NCBI RefSeq assembly: GCF_000012365.1
Contig: NC_007650.1
Coordinates: 2,170,001-2,234,000, forward strand
Origin: Burkholderia thailandensis E264
Lineage (GTDB): Bacteria > Pseudomonadota > Gammaproteobacteria > Burkholderiales > Burkholderiaceae
Length of the DNA stretch: 64,000 nucleotides
Reading direction: 5' to 3'
Position 1 is the first letter of the stretch; each line of letters starts with the position of its first letter. The notes below the pieces were generated by a model that saw nothing but the letters and a program-made list of their open reading frames with translations, was not told the origin of the DNA and did no database searches. Positions 9,998-19,000 of this stretch are shown in pieces. A program made the translations under genes and the position numbers.

Positions 9998-11500
9998 ATG
10001 CAAACGCCCCATCCCTCGCCACGCCCGCCGCCGCGGCACGGCAGGCTTGCCGCTCGGCTCGCGCGCGCGGCCGTGCTGATCGGCCTGCTGCTTGCATGCG
10101 CGGCCGCCGCAGCGGCAACGCGCGCGCCCGTCGTCGTGATTCCGGTCACGGGCGCGATCGGCCCGGCGAGCGCCGATTTCATCGTCCGCGGCCTCGAGCG
10201 CGCCGCACGCGAGCGCGCGCAGCTCGCGATCGTCCAGCTCGACACGCCGGGCGGCCTCGATACGTCGATGCGGCAGATCATCAAGGCGATCGTCGGCTCG
10301 GGCGTGCCCGTCGCCGCGTTCGTCGCGCCGGGCGGCGCGCGCGCGGCGAGCGCCGGCACCTACATCGTCTACGCGAGCCATATCGCGGCGATGGCGCCCG
10401 GCACGAACCTCGGCGCGGCCTCGCCCGTGCAGCTCGGCATCGGCGGGCGGGCGCCGCCCGCCGCGCGGCGCGAACCCGGCGCCGCATCCGGCGCATCCGG
10501 CGCAGGCGCGGCCGACGCCGAATCGACCGAAACCCGCAAGGCGATGCAAGACGCGGCCGCGTACATCCGCGGCCTCGCGCAGTTGCGCGGGCGCAACGCC
10601 GACTGGGCGGAGCGCGCGGTGCGCGAGGCGGTGAGCCTGCCCGCGAGCGACGCGCTCGCGCAGCACGTCGTCGACCTGATCGCGAACGATCCGGCCGATC
10701 TCGCCGCGAAGCTCGACGGCCGCAAGGTCGTCACCGCAACGGGCGCGCACTGGCTCGACACCGCGCACGCGCCGATCGAGACGATCGAGCCCGACTGGCG
10801 CAGCCGGCTGCTCGCGACCGTCGCCGATCCGAGCGTCGCGCTCGTGCTCGTCACGCTCGGCATGTACGGGCTCTTCTTCGAATTCGCGAATCCCGGCTTC
10901 GTGCTGCCTGGCGTCGCGGGCGCGATCAGCCTGCTCGTCGGCCTGTTCGCGCTGCAGATGCTGCCGATCAGCTACGCGGGCCTCGCGCTCGTGCTGCTCG
11001 GCATCGCGTTCCTGATCGCCGAAGCGTTCCTGCCGACGTTCGGCACGCTCGGCGTGGGCGGCATCGTCGCGTTCGCGATCGGCGCGCTGATGCTGATCGA
11101 CACCGACGTGCCCGGCTACGGCGTGCCGTGGCCCGTGATCGCGTCGCTCGCGGCCGCGGGCACGATCCTCGTGTTCGGCGTGTCGGGCTTCGCGCTGCGC
11201 GCGCGGCGGCGGCCCGTCGTCACCGGCGCGGAGGCGATCGTCGGCAGCATCGGCGAAGTGCTCGACGACGGTCTCGTTCCCGATCAGCCGCCGCAGGTCG
11301 GCCCGAGCGCGGACCCGGCCGCGCCGCTCGCGCCGTCCGCGGCCGGCTGGGCGCGCGTGCACGGCGAGCGCTGGCGCGTCGCGAGCGCGACGCCGATCGC
11401 GGCCGGCCGCCGCGTGCGCGTGACGGGCAGAAGCGGCCTCACGCTGACCGTCGCCCCGCTGTACGACCACACCGCCCCGACACAAGGAGAACCATCATGA
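9998..11500 (+). CDS. NfeD/ClpP-class membrane serine protease
   Basis: 500 residues. An N-terminal hydrophobic signal (about 20-40) is followed by a ClpP-like protease domain (about 44-235) with the nucleophile motif AASAGTY (Ser118) preceded by [11 protein letters not shown]. Residues about 145-185 form a low-complexity Ala/Gly/Pro/Arg insertion. Four or five membrane segments (about 280-410) and a C-terminal OB-like NfeD domain (about 425-500) follow. Archaeal homologues cut the C-terminus of partner stomatins. Here the stop overlaps the slipin start (ATGA), so the pair is a standard NfeD-stomatin operon. Confidence 0.9.
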   Translation: MQTPHPSPRPPPRHGRLAARLARAAVLIGLLLACAAAAAATRAPVVVIPVTGAIGPASADFIVRGLERAARERAQLAIVQLDTPGGLDTSMRQIIKAIVGSGVPVAAFVAPGGARAASAGTYIVYASHIAAMAPGTNLGAASPVQLGIGGRAPPAARREPGAASGASGAGAADAESTETRKAMQDAAAYIRGLAQLRGRNADWAERAVREAVSLPASDALAQHVVDLIANDPADLAAKLDGRKVVTATGAHWLDTAHAPIETIEPDWRSRLLATVADPSVALVLVTLGMYGLFFEFANPGFVLPGVAGAISLLVGLFALQMLPISYAGLALVLLGIAFLIAEAFLPTFGTLGVGGIVAFAIGALMLIDTDVPGYGVPWPVIASLAAAGTILVFGVSGFALRARRRPVVTGAEAIVGSIGEVLDDGLVPDQPPQVGPSADPAAPLAPSAAGWARVHGERWRVASATPIAAGRRVRVTGRSGLTLTVAPLYDHTAPTQGEPS

Positions 11501-12267
11501 TGGGCTTCACGTTCGGCTTCAGCAGCCTGCTGTTCGTGCTCGCGCTGTTCGTGATCGCGTCGGCGATCCGCATCTTCCGCGAATACGAGCGCGGCGTCGT
11601 GTTCCTGCTCGGCCGCTTCTGGAAGGTCAAGGGGCCAGGGCTCGTGTTGATCGTGCCCGTCGTCCAGCAGGTGGTGCGGATCGATCTGCGCACCGTCGTG
11701 TTCGACGTGCCCGCGCAGGACGTGATCACGCGCGACAACGTGTCGGTGAAGGTCAGCGCGGTCGTGTATTTTCGCGTGGTCGATCCGGAAAAGGCGGTGA
11801 TCCAGGTCCAGCGCTACTTCGACGCGACGAGCCAGCTCGCGCAGACGACGCTGCGCTCCGTGCTCGGCAAGCACGAGCTCGATGCGCTGCTCGCCGAGCG
11901 CGAGCAATTGAACGCCGACATCCAGAAGACGCTCGACGCGCAGACGGACGCGTGGGGGATCAAGGTGTCGGTGGTCGAGATCAAGCACGTCGACCTGAAC
12001 GAGACGATGATCCGCGCGATCGCGCGCCAGGCGGAGGCCGAGCGCGAGCGGCGCGCGAAGGTGATCCACGCGGAAGGCGAGCTGCAGGCGTCCGAGCAGT
12101 TGCTGCAGGCCGCGCAGCGGCTCGCGCTGCAGCCGCAGGCGATGCAGCTGCGCTATCTGCAGACGCTCACGACGATCGCCGCGGACAAGAACTCGACGAT
12201 CGTGTTCCCGCTGCCGATCGATCTGCTCAGCTCGGTGCTCGAACGCTTCGGGCGCACGCCGCAGTGA
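11497..12267 (+). CDS. slipin (stomatin/prohibitin SPFH family)
   Basis: 256 residues. One N-terminal membrane segment (about 5-26) is followed by an SPFH domain with [44 protein letters not shown] and [21 protein letters not shown] segments, then an Ala/Glu/Arg/Gln-rich coiled coil (about 175-215). Such proteins form oligomers at the membrane and organise microdomains. AAGGAGA precedes the first of two ATG codons. It overlaps the nfeD-type gene by 4 bases. Confidence 0.93.
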   Translation: MMGFTFGFSSLLFVLALFVIASAIRIFREYERGVVFLLGRFWKVKGPGLVLIVPVVQQVVRIDLRTVVFDVPAQDVITRDNVSVKVSAVVYFRVVDPEKAVIQVQRYFDATSQLAQTTLRSVLGKHELDALLAEREQLNADIQKTLDAQTDAWGIKVSVVEIKHVDLNETMIRAIARQAEAERERRAKVIHAEGELQASEQLLQAAQRLALQPQAMQLRYLQTLTTIAADKNSTIVFPLPIDLLSSVLERFGRTPQ

Positions 12268-12752
12268 TCCGCGGCGCCGGTTCCTGCGCGATGGCTGCAT
12301 AGCGGTTCGACGAATCGACGACACGCCCGCACGCCGAATCGCCGAATCGGCAACTCGCGGGGCCGGCCGTCGGCCGACATGCGAACGCGCCGGGCCAACG
12401 ACCCAGCGACACCCAATGGCCCGACGGCCCGTTGGCCCAATGGCCCGTTGGCCCGGCCGCGCAATCGTGCCGGGCGCCGCCGCTTCGCGTGCCCGATCTC
12501 CCGAGCCTGATCTCCCGCCGAGCCCGACGGCCTGCCGGATCATGCCCCGTTTCCTCCGATGCCGCCCGAGCGAAGCCCCTTCCCGCCGACGAATTAGGAG
12601 AAGTACTCATCACAAACGCACGCCCGGGCACGATTCATTGATATAAGATATTTACATTGACCAATGTCACATTTTCCGACGCGGTGCGCCGCCGGTCGAG
12701 CATCCGCGGCCGGCACCACCGTTCAGAACGACGAAGAAAGGGAGACGACGCC
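12268..12752. other. intergenic region with GGCCC repeats and an operator-like palindrome
   Basis: No gene recognised. Around 12415-12457 there is a short degenerate repeat of GGCCCGTT/GGCCCAAT units. The last 150 bases become AT-rich (around 12630-12665) and contain the palindrome listed separately, which fits a promoter for the 12753 operon. Confidence 0.6.
12653..12670. promoter_or_regulatory. operator-like 18-bp palindrome
   Basis: TTACATTG-AC-CAATGTCA: the arms match in 7 of 8 positions. It lies 82 bases before the 12753 start in an AT-rich stretch. A near-identical site occurs at 61809-61826 before another SDR gene. The size and symmetry suit a dimeric repressor such as a TetR-type protein (inference). 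Confidence 0.55.
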
Positions 12753-13640
12753 ATGGCCGAGCATCCGCTGCCGGAAGTCCACATCGACGAGCTGAACCAG
12801 TTCCGCTCCGTCCAACAGCTCGCATACCGCTGCGTCGAGACCGTCGGCGACATGCTGTACCCGGGCATCACCGAGAAGCAGGCCGCGCGGCTGATGATCG
12901 AATGGGCGCAGGATCACGGCGTGCAGGACTGGCTGCACAAGCCGTTCGCGTGGTTCGGCGATCGCACCGCGTTCGAGGGCTTCTCGGGCCTCAAGCACCT
13001 GGGCGGCTTCAATCTCGCGTTCTTCCCGAGCAACCGCACGCTCGAGCCCGACATGCCGGTGATTCTCGACGTCGCGCCCGTCGTCGACGGCATCGTCGCC
13101 GACGTCGGCTACGCGACCTGCCTCGGCCACAATCCGATCCTCGAGCAATTGCAGGACGACCTGATCGCGCACCGCGACATGATCGTGAAGCTCGTCAAGG
13201 AGCGCCGCACGCTTGCCGAGGTCGCGCAGGAAGTGGACGCGCTGTGCCGCCGCCAAGGCGTCGAGCCGCGCCACAAGGCGTATCCGTTCAAGGTGCTCGC
13301 GCATCGCGTCGCAAAGCTGCACAAGCTGTCGAAGCCGCGCTTCGTCGCGCGCTTCGGCCTGAATTCGACGCGCAACCTGCTGCTCGAGCAGACGCGCGCG
13401 GGCAAGGAACAGGGCTGGTCGCCGCTCTGGTCGATCGACGCGCGCTCCGATCACGCGCCGACGCCCGGCCTCTGGGCGGTCGAGCCGCATCTCGGCTTCG
13501 CCGGCGTCGGCGCGAAGTTCGAGGAGCTGCTCGTCATCACCGAAGACGACGCGTACTGGCTCGACGACGATCTGCCGCACGTGCGCCGCGCGCGCGCGCG
13601 CGAGGCGAACAAGCCGCTCGCGCACGAACAGGCGGCGTGA
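12753..13640 (+). CDS. M24-family metallopeptidase (Xaa-Pro aminopeptidase-like)
   Basis: 295 residues from MAEHPLPEVH, with AAGGGAGA 8 bases upstream; the longer open frame back to 12657 has no ribosome site. The pita-bread fold shows as ILDVAPVVDGIVADVGYA (two Asp), AHRV (His), and a C-terminal VEPHLGF and KFEELLVI (two Glu), so the usual five metal ligands seem present. It lacks the N-terminal domain of classical PepP. First of three genes with a fusion oxidoreductase and a metal-dependent hydrolase, so its true substrate may not be a proline peptide (inference). Confidence 0.85.
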   Translation: MAEHPLPEVHIDELNQFRSVQQLAYRCVETVGDMLYPGITEKQAARLMIEWAQDHGVQDWLHKPFAWFGDRTAFEGFSGLKHLGGFNLAFFPSNRTLEPDMPVILDVAPVVDGIVADVGYATCLGHNPILEQLQDDLIAHRDMIVKLVKERRTLAEVAQEVDALCRRQGVEPRHKAYPFKVLAHRVAKLHKLSKPRFVARFGLNSTRNLLLEQTRAGKEQGWSPLWSIDARSDHAPTPGLWAVEPHLGFAGVGAKFEELLVITEDDAYWLDDDLPHVRRARAREANKPLAHEQAA

Positions 13641-13690
13641 CGGCATCGCCGCGCGCCTTCCCTCTCCGCCCATCACACGAAAACATCACG

Positions 13691-15481
13691 ATGCAGCCCC
13701 TTTCCGACGAAGCGCCGCTCGCGCTGTTCGAATCGGTTCATACCGAAACCGCAGTCGCGGCCGGCGACGTCACGCTCGCCGCGAAGACCTGGGGCGACGC
13801 GTCGCGTCCCGCCGTCGTGCTCGTTCACGGCTATCCGGACAGCAGCGAAGTCTGGCGCCGCGTCGCGCCCCTCCTCGCGAAGTCGTACTACGTGATCGCG
13901 TACGACGTGCGCGGCGCGGGCCTGTCGACGAAGCCCGCGCGCACGGCCGATTACCGGCTCGAGCGGCTCGTCGACGACTTCGTCGCGGTGATCGACGCGC
14001 TCGCGCCGAACCGCGCGGTACACGTGATCGGCCACGACTGGGGCTCGATCCAGGGCTGGGAGTTCGTCACCGAGCCGCGGCTCGCGGGGCGCATCCTGTC
14101 GTACACGTCGTGCTCCGGGCCGAATCTCGACCACGTCGGCTACTGGCTGCGCCAGCAGCTCGCGCGGCCGTCGCCCGCGTCGATCAGGCGGCTCGCCGGC
14201 CAGCTCGTGCGCTCGTGGTACGTGTACCTGTTTCACCTGCCGTTCATTCCCGAGCTCAACTGGCGCCTGTGGCTCGGCCGCGCGTGGCCCGCGCTGATGC
14301 GCCGCATCGAGCGCACCGACGTCGGCCCGCGCCCGACGCAGACCGAGGACGGCGTGCACGGCGTGCGCCTGTATCGCGCGAACTTCATCCGCCGCGTGTT
14401 CGCGCCGCGCGAACGCTACGCGCACGCGCCCGTGCAGGTCGTCGTGCCGCTGCGCGACAAGTTCGTGAGCCCCGCGCTGTCGGCCGACATCGCGCGCTGG
14501 GTGCCGACCTATTACCGCCGCGAGGTGGCCGAGCGGCACTGGCTGCCGATGTCGGACCCCGCACGCTTCGCGGCGCTCGCGCAGGAGTTGATCGAAGCGG
14601 TCGAGACGGGCGTTCAGCCGCCCGCGCTCGCGCATGCGCGCCGCTTGAGCGGCACCGGTCCGTTCGTCGGCAAGCGCGTCGTGATCACCGGCGCGGGCAG
14701 CGGGATCGGCCGCTGCGCGGCCGTCGAATTCGCGAAGCAAGGCGCGTCGATCGTCGCCGTCGACATCGACGAGCAGGCGGCCGAGCGCACCGCGCTCCTC
14801 GTGCGGCTGCTCGGCGCGCAGGCCGACGTGCGGCGCGTCGACGTCGGTTCGGCCGACGACATGGAAGCGCTCGCGAACTGGGTCGGCGAGGAGCTGGGCG
14901 GCGCGGACGTCGTCGTCAACAACGCCGGCATCGGCATGGCGGGCGGCATCCTCGACACGTCGGCCGCGCATTGGGAGCGCATCCTGCGCGTGAACCTGTG
15001 GGGCGTGATCCACGGCTCGCGCCTGTTCGCCAAGCAGATGGCCGCGCGCGGCGCGGGCGGCCACATCGTCAACACCGCGTCGGCGGCCGCGTTCGGCCCG
15101 TCGCGCGACCTGCCCGCGTACGCGACGACGAAGGCCGCGGTGCTGATGCTGAGCGAGTGCATGCGCGCGGAGCTCGCGGACCACGGGATCGGCGTGACGG
15201 CCGTCTGCCCCGGTTTCGCCGAGACGGGCATCATGGCGTCGACCCAATACGCGGCAGCAAAGAGCGCGCAGGACGAAGCGCGGCTGCGCAAGCGCGCGAC
15301 GAAGCTCTACCAGATGCGCGGCCTGAAGCCGGAGAGCGTCGCGAAGGCGATGGTCGACGGCGTGCTGCAGAACAAGCCGGTTGTCGCGATCGGCGCGGAA
15401 GCGCACGCGATGCGCTTCGTCGGGCGCTTCGCGCCGTGGCTCGGCCGGATGATCGCCCGCGTCAGCATGGCGTCGCACTGA
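13691..15481 (+). CDS. alpha/beta-hydrolase (epoxide-hydrolase-like) fused to short-chain dehydrogenase
   Basis: 596 residues with two catalytic domains. Residues about 25-310 form an alpha/beta hydrolase: VHGYPDSSEVW (HGYP oxyanion motif), GHDWGS (Asp nucleophile as in epoxide hydrolases/dehalogenases), VPLRDKFV (acid) and ERHWLPMSDP (His base). Residues about 325-590 form an SDR: GAGSGIGR, NNAGIG and YATTK. The fusion suggests that the product of one domain is the substrate of the other, possibly a lipid-like epoxide or alcohol (inference). It starts 50 bases after the M24 gene and is followed at 36 bases by the next gene. Confidence 0.9.
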   Translation: MQPLSDEAPLALFESVHTETAVAAGDVTLAAKTWGDASRPAVVLVHGYPDSSEVWRRVAPLLAKSYYVIAYDVRGAGLSTKPARTADYRLERLVDDFVAVIDALAPNRAVHVIGHDWGSIQGWEFVTEPRLAGRILSYTSCSGPNLDHVGYWLRQQLARPSPASIRRLAGQLVRSWYVYLFHLPFIPELNWRLWLGRAWPALMRRIERTDVGPRPTQTEDGVHGVRLYRANFIRRVFAPRERYAHAPVQVVVPLRDKFVSPALSADIARWVPTYYRREVAERHWLPMSDPARFAALAQELIEAVETGVQPPALAHARRLSGTGPFVGKRVVITGAGSGIGRCAAVEFAKQGASIVAVDIDEQAAERTALLVRLLGAQADVRRVDVGSADDMEALANWVGEELGGADVVVNNAGIGMAGGILDTSAAHWERILRVNLWGVIHGSRLFAKQMAARGAGGHIVNTASAAAFGPSRDLPAYATTKAAVLMLSECMRAELADHGIGVTAVCPGFAETGIMASTQYAAAKSAQDEARLRKRATKLYQMRGLKPESVAKAMVDGVLQNKPVVAIGAEAHAMRFVGRFAPWLGRMIARVSMASH

Positions 15482-15517
15482 GCGGCGAAGCGCCCCCGAC
15501 CGTTGAAGGAGACATCG

Positions 15518-16426
15518 ATGAATGCCCCGGAAAATCACTATCTGATCAAGGCGCGCCACGTCAAGTTCGACTTCGCGAAGACGCCGATTCAGTGGATCGA
15601 AGGAGATCCCGAAAGCACGCACATCATCAACACGCTGAACCTTCTGTTCCCCGAAGGCGAGCTGTGGTTCTGCCGCGTGTACAACAAGGCGCTGCCGCTC
15701 ATCACCGATGCGGCGCTGCGCGCCGACGCCGACGGCTTCCTGCGCCAGGAAGCCGTGCATTCGCGCTCGCACGGCGGCGTGCTCAAGCACTACTACGAGC
15801 GGCACGGGATCGACACGAAGCCGTTCACTCAGCGGATCAACTGGCTCTTCACGAAGGTGCTCGGCGAAAAGCCGCTCGGCCTGAAGATCGGCCACACGCG
15901 CTTCTGGCTGCGCCAGCAGCTCGCGGTGATCGCGTCGCTCGAGCACTTCTTCGGCTACCTCGGCAACTGGGTGCTGCACGCGCGCGGGCTCGACGACGGC
16001 CGCGCCGATCCGACGGTCGTCGACCTGCTGCGCTGGCACGGCGCGGAGGAAGTCGAACACCGGACTGTCGCGTTCGACATCTACCGGCATCTCGGCGGCA
16101 ACTACGTCGAACGCTCGATCCACATGACGATCGTGATCATGATTCTGCTCTACTTCATCATGTCGGGCGCGAAATACATGTACGAGCGCGATCCCGGCAC
16201 GGGCCGCTATCCGGGCTTCGTGCTGTCGTGGTGGCGCGGCTCGCGCCGCAATCACCTGCCGTCGTTCTGGAAGACGATCGGCGCGGCGCTGCGCTATTAC
16301 CGGCCGAGCTACACGCCGCACGCCGAAGGCTCGACCGAGTTCGCGCTCGAATACCTCGCGCGCTCGCCGGCCGCGCAGGCGGCCTCGCACGGCGGCAACT
16401 GGGGCACGGAAAAGGCCGCGCCCTGA
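15518..16426 (+). CDS. predicted metal-dependent hydrolase (PF10118-like)
   Basis: 302 residues from MNAPENHYLIK, with AAGGAG 7 bases upstream; an in-frame TTG at 15503 would sit inside that ribosome site and is rejected. The protein is helical with two acidic/His motifs, QEAVHSRSH and HGAEEVEHRTVAFD, spaced like a di-metal carboxylate bundle, and a hydrophobic segment at about 205-225 (MTIVIMILLYFIM). The family is annotated as metal-dependent hydrolase with little biochemistry. It is last in the operon with the hydrolase/SDR fusion. Confidence 0.85.
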   Translation: MNAPENHYLIKARHVKFDFAKTPIQWIEGDPESTHIINTLNLLFPEGELWFCRVYNKALPLITDAALRADADGFLRQEAVHSRSHGGVLKHYYERHGIDTKPFTQRINWLFTKVLGEKPLGLKIGHTRFWLRQQLAVIASLEHFFGYLGNWVLHARGLDDGRADPTVVDLLRWHGAEEVEHRTVAFDIYRHLGGNYVERSIHMTIVIMILLYFIMSGAKYMYERDPGTGRYPGFVLSWWRGSRRNHLPSFWKTIGAALRYYRPSYTPHAEGSTEFALEYLARSPAAQAASHGGNWGTEKAAP

Positions 16427-16613
16427 CGTGACGGCGAACGGCTTGCGCGCGGGATGCGCGCGCCGCGCGCCTCATCGCGCCTCGCGTCGCGCGGCATGCG
16501 CAACGCCGCGGCGGCGCGAATGCTCGCGGCCGGCACCATCGCGCGTGTCGTGTCTCGTCGTGTGATCTCGCGTCGTGCCGCACCGGCGATCGACGCATCC
16601 GCGATGCGTCGCG

Positions 16614-16639
16614 CTTGTCACAAGATTGTCGTTGACAAG
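16614..16639. promoter_or_regulatory. inverted repeat overlapping a possible -35
   Basis: CTTGTCA-N12-TGACAAG, perfect 7-base arms. The right arm contains TTGACA (16632-16637), a perfect -35; the best -10 at 17 bases is only GACACT. This would place transcription just before or within the leader ORF and terminator upstream of the DUF2917 gene. Confidence 0.4.
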
Positions 16640-16649
16640 CCCCCCAAGG

Positions 16650-16757
16650 ATGACGACACTCATCGGCATGGATACGCGCATGTACATCGCCGCAGTTGTT
16701 GCCCGCCCGCCAGTGAACGCCCGTTGTGGCGCATCACCGGGGGCACTCGTGCGTTAG
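16650..16757 (+). CDS. putative 35-residue leader peptide
   Basis: The ORF begins MTTLIGMDTRMYIAAVV and ends GALVR, with the stop 25 bases before a terminator. AAGG directly abuts the first ATG, which is poor; Met11 (16680) has GGA 7 bases upstream and may be the real start, giving 25 residues. It contains an Arg-Pro-Pro stretch (residues 19-21). Codons 30-32 hold CGGGGGC, which is complementary to the left arm of the terminator (16785-16791). This is the arrangement of a translation-controlled attenuator. No homologue is recalled, and expression is unproven. Confidence 0.35.
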   Translation: MTTLIGMDTRMYIAAVVARPPVNARCGASPGALVR

Positions 16758-16782
16758 CTATCCGTAACATCGGATGTCAAAG

Positions 16783-16814
16783 AGGCCCCCGCCGGTAACG
16801 GTCGGGGCCTTTTT
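16783..16814 (+). terminator. intrinsic terminator/attenuator before DUF2917 gene
   Basis: The arms AGGCCCC...GGGGCCT close on a GTAA loop with inner CCG/CGG pairs, followed by five T. It ends 45 bases before the DUF2917 start, with no promoter visible in between, so DUF2917 transcription probably has to read through it. Confidence 0.8.
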
Positions 16815-16858
16815 CGTTGCGCTGCGCTCCTTCCGCCGGCTCTATTCAGGAGAAGACG

Positions 16859-17245
16859 ATGGACCAGGCAAGCCGGCTGTTGTTTCGTCCCGACCCGACG
16901 CGGCACGATGGATACGACGCGATCCAGTTGCCGCGCATGACGCTTCACTTCGCGCTCGAGCCGCGCGCGTTGATGACGTGGCTTGCGCGCAGCCACACCG
17001 AAATCCGCGTGCTGGGTTCGCGCGTCTGGCTCACGCGCTCGTTCAGCGTCGACGATTACTGGCTGAAGCCGGGCGACGTGCTGCACGTGCCGCACGGCGA
17101 GCGCATCTGGCTGAGCGCCGACGGGCCGTCCGCCGCCGAGGTCTCGCTGACGACCGCGTACGTGCGCCGGCGCGGCTGGATCGGCCGCATGGTCGACGGG
17201 CTGCTCGACGTCGCCGCGGATCTGACGAGCCCTCGCCCGCGATGA
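16859..17245 (+). CDS. DUF2917 family protein
   Basis: 128 residues from MDQASRLLF, with CAGGAGA 6 bases upstream. The sequence has the small beta-rich, cupin-like pattern of DUF2917: VLGSRVWLTRSFSVDDYWLKPGDVLHV and GERIWLSADGPSAAEV. The Trp-rich core with PGD suggests a ligand-binding or regulatory barrel, but function is unknown. It is preceded by the leader ORF and terminator. A short tail (WIGRMVDGLLDVAADL) could be amphipathic. Confidence 0.85.
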   Translation: MDQASRLLFRPDPTRHDGYDAIQLPRMTLHFALEPRALMTWLARSHTEIRVLGSRVWLTRSFSVDDYWLKPGDVLHVPHGERIWLSADGPSAAEVSLTTAYVRRRGWIGRMVDGLLDVAADLTSPRPR

Positions 17246-17833
17246 AGCGCCATGCGGGCGGACATGCACGTATGCCGCGCCGGCTCGACGCGGCGACCGG
17301 CTTCGCGAAGCATCGGGCGTCCATCGCTGTGCTGTCGCGCACGGCGATGCACGCCGCGCGACAACATCGATGAGGCGCGATGCCGCATTGCCCGCGATTC
17401 GCCCGACCGTCTCGAACCTGATCGTCAGGATCGCTATTCATCGAGGCGGAGCGAAACGCGCCGCTCGCACGCAAGCGGTCGATGTCGGCACGTGCGCGGC
17501 GGCGTCGCCGATCGCACGACGGTCGCGAATACGACTCGCGCGGCATGCAGGCGCGCGGTCATCGTGTCGCGCGCGCCGTCTCGCATCGCTTTGTCGCGAG
17601 CGCGCGCGATCGTCACGACAATGCGCGGCGCAAATCAAGAGAAGGGCTGAACGTCGCGCGCATCGGTTCGGCGCATTCTCCGAACGGACGCACGCAACGC
17701 ATGGATGGAGCAACGGCGCCCGGGCGATGAGCGGCGCGGCCGCAATGACGGGCAAGCGCGCGACGACGTACTCACGGCAAGCATCGCGACGGCACGGCAT
17801 CCGCCGCGCGCCGCGAACCGTGCGTGCGACGCG
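17246..17833. other. intergenic, no gene recognised
   Basis: Several overlapping open frames occur on both strands, as expected from high GC. None has a ribosome site, family motif or normal amino-acid composition (all are Arg/Ala/His-rich). No hairpin with a T-run was seen. Confidence 0.6.
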
Positions 17834-18118
17834 TCACGTGCTCGCCGCGAGACGCGGGCCGGCCGCGCCGCGCGCGGCCGCGGCCGGCGCGTCGTCGGTC
17901 TTTTGCGCCTGCGCGCTTACCCACGGATCGATGCCTTGCTTCTGCACCTCTTCGAGAAACGACACGCGCGTGCGCCAGTAGTCGGCCTGCAGTTTCGCGT
18001 CGATCACGCGCTGCTCGGCGGTGAACAATTCCATCCGCGCGGTCACGAGCATCGACGCGGCGCTTTTCTCGGGAGTGGGGGCGTGACGCAACGCCCATCG
18101 GCTGATCCAGTTCAACAT
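17834..18118 (-). CDS. small conserved hypothetical protein
   Basis: 94 residues with GGAGG 5 bases before the ATG. The central region (about 15-65) is predicted helical: EKSAASMLVTARMELFTAEQ and IDAKLQADYWRTRVSFLEEV look like an amphipathic or coiled-coil helix. The C-terminus is Ala-rich and disordered. There is no signal peptide or membrane segment. I do not recognise a named family; small proteins of this type are common in Burkholderia. Confidence 0.75.
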   Translation of the reverse strand: MLNWISRWALRHAPTPEKSAASMLVTARMELFTAEQRVIDAKLQADYWRTRVSFLEEVQKQGIDPWVSAQAQKTDDAPAAAARGAAGPRLAAST

Positions 18119-19000
18119 GCTTGCCTCCGTATTGCCGGATGAATTCGCGTGAGGCGATCCTGACCTGCAAGGCCCTGCCCCAGCACTTACCTTCGGCTGC
18201 CACTGCGAAATGCGTCGACGCCCGCGTCCGCTCCCCGCCCCGGACGTCGCCTGACGCGAGCATTGTCTCCATCCTAGTGAGAAAATTGCGTTAATGCGAT
18301 GCCGGATTGCATTCTTTTACACTGCGGGCGTTATTGCAACACTTCCCAAAACAACAATATCCCGTTGATAAAAAAGACGAATACCGTTCCCTATATGAAT
18401 AGGAACACCTATCTCTAAAATCGGCTTATATGTCGGCGGAATTGACGGAATTTCCGCATGGCGACTGTGCGGCAGCGCGTGCGCGACAGCAAAAAATGTT
18501 TCATCCATGCCCATGCATTTTTTCGTTTCATGCAATCCGTGCCGACATCGCACAAACACGGAACCGCCGAACTTGCTTTCCGTGCAATCCGCATGGAATC
18601 GCGCATGTCCGGCGAGTCGGCCGCGCCTTTCACCTGCACGCTTCGTGCATGCTCGAGAGATCGCCGCTGCGCGCACGACGATGGTGCGCCGCACGTCGCG
18701 GCGCACATGAACGCGCGCGCCCTTGCAGCATCGACCGTCACGTCTCAGCCAGCTCGCATCGAAGGAAACAGGCGGCCGCGCATGCCGCACTTTACGCCAT
18801 GGCTTTCGAGGCGATTACGCTCCACACGCCGGACGATCGCGGCGATCCGCGTACGAAGCGATCCTATCCACGTGCTGCGTGCCGATGGGCCGCGATACGT
18901 GCTTGCGCGGCCGATCCGCGCGCGTCGTTCGTCGTTCGTCGCGCCTCTTGCCTTCGCATATGCCGCGCGCGTCGCTCGTCGGCGCACCGCGTTCCGCGAG
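18119..19000. other. long intergenic with AT-rich island
   Basis: No gene recognised. Bases about 18285-18440 are distinctly AT-rich against the GC-rich background, with TATA-like steps and several stops in all frames. This may be a promoter for the 18118 gene, a remnant, or a silencer-bound region. The rest (18450-19000) has shadow-like open frames only. Confidence 0.55.

Noticed and set aside
8694..10118. N-terminal extension of the acyl-CoA dehydrogenase (852-residue frame)
   Set aside because: The extra part is antisense to the AraC gene; the ribosome site and family length place the start at 8693.
12415..12457. GGCCC-rich short repeat as a regulatory array
   Set aside because: It is degenerate, short and GC-rich with no conserved spacing; it looks like local slippage sequence.
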